A stretch of 64,000 bases of DNA, taken from NCBI GenBank assembly GCA_047967505.1, contig CM106540.1; one strand, written 5' to 3'. How positions within the stretch are numbered: the stretch's first letter is position 1; every line of letters starts with the position of its first letter. The stretch is from Dipteris shenzhenensis (taxonomy: Eukaryota; Polypodiophyta; Polypodiopsida; Gleicheniales). This document shows positions 60,907 to 64,000 of this stretch, piece after piece. The position numbers and the translations under genes are program-made. The notes below the pieces were generated by a model that worked only from the letters and a program-made list of their open reading frames with translations, had not been told where the DNA came from and made no database searches.

Positions 60907-61650
60907 GTGGTACCTTATCAACTAATAGCCTTACAATTATACCGAATGGATAAGGATGGCATAATACACTACTTCATCTGCAAAGATGAGTTTGTTGAGG
61001 TGTTGGAAGAAGCCCACCACTCGGGTATTGCAAGAGAGCTTATGGCCCGCAAGTTATTACAAGCCAAATTATGGTGGCCTACTCTCTTTGTAGATGCAAC
61101 TAAATTTTCTAAGCATTCTGACCAAAGAGCTTCCATTCCCCAAAAGAAGGATTATATGCCCCTTACAGGAATCCTTATGGACCAACTATTTCAGAAGTGG
61201 GGCATTGATTTTATTGGACCTATCATTTTGATATATTATCATGGCAACCGACTATTTTACCAAGTGGGTACAAGCCAAGGCAACCAAAAAAGCTGACACT
61301 CGAGCACCGACTAAATTCTTGTATAAAAATGTCATACCTCGCTTTGGCCTCTTATTGGAAATTGTTAGCGATCGAGGGACACAAATCCTTATGAGTGAGT
61401 TTCTAATAGTTCATAGGAAATCCACCCCTTACTACCCTAGAGCAAGTGGCCAAGCTGAAAGCTCTAATAAAACCTTATGCAACACTATGACTTGCATAGT
61501 AAAGACCAGCCGAAGTGACTGGGAACATAAGCTCAGTGCTGCATTATGGGCATATCACACTGCATACAAGGTTGCATGGCATCTACCTTCCTCCTTCCTA
61601 CTAGTAATATGGAAAATTTGGACAAAAACCCCATCTCAAAGTATATAAAC
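60907..61650 (+). pseudogene. Gypsy D integrase
   Basis: The first block (60907-61296) has PYQLIALQLYRMDKDGIIHY, EAHHSGIARELMARKLLQAK (zinc-module histidines) and KWGIDFIGPI with the first catalytic Asp. The zinc-module Cys pair is lost. The second block (61241-61648) overlaps it in another frame: DYFTKWVQAKATKKADTRAP, EIVSDRGTQ (second Asp), YPRASGQAESSNK (Glu) and LSAALWAYHTAYKVAWHLPS. Reading then departs from the family at about 61600, where the missing tail is the inverted piece at 60414-60545. Confidence 0.85.
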
Positions 61651-62780
61651 ATGACTAGATACTCCATCAATGTTCCTAGGGATTTAATGTATCTAGAATT
61701 GAAAACATGATTCATTGGGGCTTAAAGTTGACTAGGAACATGGATTCTTTGAATGAGATAATCAAGAAACTTTGAGCACTTTGAACATTGACTAGGTACA
61801 TTCCAATATCCATCACTAATGCTTTTACCTCTGACATGAAGCATATCACATCCTTGGACACAATTTCCATCAGTAGTTTAGATAAGCAGATCAGTCTTTA
61901 TGACATTCCAGCATCAACTTAATCATGTCACATTGCATCATGCTTGGGCTCAGTTATCACCACCACCTCAGATCAGCAGATCATTCCTGAACATGAGGAT
62001 ATTTATGCATCAGTGCAAGCTTGCCCCAGTGTAGTGGACCCAAACAATGAATCCATGTTTTTAATTCTAGATACATAAAATCACTAGGAACATTGATGGA
62101 GTACCTAATCAATGTTCAAAGTGCTCAAATTTTGAGTGAGATAATCAAATTTTTTTCTTGGATGAATCGATGTTTATTTCTTGACAAGGTGCTCAAAGTT
62201 TTTTAAATGAGATAATCAAAATTTTGAGTCTTTACTCTTTCTTCTCACACTATCCTCATATGTGTTCATAAAAAATGAGAAGAAATTACTATGAATTACA
62301 TCTTCATTGAATTGGTATTAAATATTAAATATTATTTTTAAAAGTTTGATGATGTCTTTTTTTGTAGTACCAAATGCTAATCTCGAGATAGATCTATAAT
62401 CCTAGATCCAACCACTAATCTACATCAAGTAAGGATTGTATATGATAGCCATAAGTGCATGCTAAAACACTGAGTCACTCCAAGTTGTGCGATGGCTGAA
62501 CCTAATGATGTCCACTACACTAGGGTAGGCTTGCATTGAAGCATAAATATCCTCATGCTGGGGAATGATTTGCTGATCTGAGATGGTGGTGATAACTGAA
62601 TCCAAGCATGATGCAATGTGACATGACTGAGTTGATGCAGGAATGTCATGAAGACTAATGCTGGTCAAAGCTACTGATGGAAACTGTGTCCAAGGATGTG
62701 ATATGCGTCAGAGGTAAAAGCATCAGTGATGGATACTAGAATGGAATCACTTGAAGAGCTGAATGCGCTATGGCATGTAT
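61651..62780. repeat. Nested inverted repeats after gypsy D
   Basis: 61657-61720 is inverted at about 62044-62110 (gttcctagggatttaatgta-like with its complement). 61800-62045 is inverted at about 62507-62750 ('catatcacatccttggacac', 'ttgcatcatgcttgg', 'cagatcattcc'). Arms of about 65 and 245 bp, moderately diverged. No gene. Confidence 0.75.
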
Positions 62781-64000
62781 CTCTGCTCTGTTAGAGATGT
62801 GAGTACCTCATACTGAGGACTTACCTACTGTATATTGATAGTCTATATGATCATAACTAAACTCTTGCTATGTATCTACATCAATTGTAATAGATGGAAT
62901 CCAATCCATGCATGAAGTGATGAATGTACATCACTGGAATCAGACTATACTAATGTAGATGGGACCCTACCTCGTGCTGAGGGCTTACAGTCAAATGTGC
63001 CTCATGATGAGGGATTCATGCTGAGGGCTTATTGAGAAATGTGCCTCATGCTGAGGGCTTACTGAGAAATGTGCATGATCAAAAAGCGTGGGCTGATCCA
63101 TTCTAACATGTGGAACATCCATGTCCAATCACTCAAGACCAATGATGCTCAATTCTACATCATAAACTATTACATACCCTATGGCAATGAATGGTTAAAG
63201 TAGGTTCTCTTTCCACTCACATATCTCATATGGAGTCATGACTGGTGTATCATCAACTATGTGATTTGAAGAACTCCATGCTAGAGGTGGTCTGGTGCTC
63301 TATGCTAGAGGCCTACCCATGTATCGATGAGAGTGTCTATCCATGAGAACAATATGTGAGAGCTGCCACTAGGGGCTTATGCTAAACAATCAAAATCAAG
63401 TCATGTGAGAAGAACAACCATGTGTGAAGGATCAAGCCTATAATAAAGTGATGCAATTGTGTGTTGAGAGTAGCCAAGAGGATGTACAAGGCTGCTGGCT
63501 ATGTGTAGGAACCAATGCCAAAAAAAAGTCAACAATGTGTGACTTTACATCAGTGGCATATGTGTGTGCAAGACTGTGCAACAATCTTGAATCCAAGGAA
63601 GAATATGTCAGCCAAGACTACCGAGTGCCAAGAGACTGATTGAGTAGGTGTCAGCTATATGAATGTGTATACCACTGATAGGACCACATGGATTAATGCC
63701 GATGGAAACTAATCAGTTGATATGGCAATGGCTTACTTGGCTTGATAGAGTTGAATCTCCTCTATGGCTATGCTAGTCTATAACTAGACTACTCGTCAAA
63801 GCATCAAATGCAACAAAAGAATTTTATCTCGATCATTTTGATGTGCTAGGAATGTAGGAGGTGGTTGTGATGATGAGGATTGAATGATGCTGACTTGTGG
63901 AAAAGTCAAAAAGAATATCTAAGGTTATTAACATGTAGAGCATGGTCTTCCAATCATTTTTTCCTTTTGGATTAGCTCCCAATTCCACCGGGATCAAACG
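62781..64000. other. No supported gene; short 'gctgagggctta' repeats
   Basis: 62960-63070 has about four diverged copies of a 28-35-bp unit ('tgctgagggcttactgagaa', 'atgtgcctca'). Elsewhere in this stretch I see only short open frames without recognisable domains. Confidence 0.45.

Noticed and set aside
63424-63639. 71-codon Cys-containing frame
   Set aside because: Isolated short frame with no recognisable motif or neighbours.

Overview
This window looks like repeat-rich, intergenic nuclear DNA of a land plant. The evidence is plant-type Ty1/copia and Ty3/gypsy LTR retrotransposons with initiator-Met-tRNA primer-binding sites, a plant-style L1 LINE with a CCHC-zinc-knuckle ORF1, many interstitial CCCTAAA-like tracts, a hAT-like MITE, and very long (CT)n/(TA)n microsatellites. 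I found no intact host gene, no tRNA or rRNA gene, and no bacterial feature. A large-genome seedless plant such as a fern is a guess only; the sequence does not settle it.

Layout. 1-6080: two LTRs of one copia-like family, a 0.6-1.2 kb inverted duplication, (TA)n/(CT)n microsatellites and a CT-rich tandem array. 7962-9182: relics of a stand-alone archaeal-type RNase H and of a Ty3/gypsy gag. 9183-14560: a decayed, 3'-truncated Ty1/copia element (minus strand). 14567-16243: a giant foldback structure built from short palindromes, CCCTAAA-like arms and a nested hAT-like MITE. 17113-18120: an unrecognised decayed gene. 18782-23524: a complete but dead Ty1/copia element (plus strand) with a 5-bp target-site duplication, inserted in an older repeat that recurs uninterrupted at 48840-49330. 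24060-30640: tandem repeats, AT-rich DNA and a second unrecognised decayed reading frame. 30775-38063: a full-length L1-type LINE (minus strand) with both ORFs open and a 15-16-bp target-site duplication, inserted into a receptor-kinase-like relic. 38130-49445: low-complexity DNA, a 578-bp tandem duplication, telomere-like arrays and further palindrome families. 52109-60172: a Ty3/gypsy element (plus strand) with 1.15-kb LTRs that each carry a 13-bp minisatellite. 60414-61650: a second, rearranged gypsy pol relic. 61650-64000: inverted and short tandem repeats.

The elements are nested by age. The older layers (copia A, copia B, gypsy C and D, the kinase relic, the unknown reading frames) are interrupted by stop codons that mostly look like C-to-T changes on either strand (Gln to TAG/TAA, Arg to TGA, Trp to TAG), as expected for long-methylated DNA. 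The LINE, by contrast, is GC-rich, open through 1479 and 679 codons and flanked by a perfect duplication, so it is the youngest piece and the only one whose coding capacity looks intact.

The least explained material is structural. At least three families of short palindromes (cores CCAACCTGTTGC, GGTGTATNNATACACC and GATACTTTGC) recur across the window, often beside CCCTAAA-like tracts, and the first of them assembles the 1.6-kb foldback.
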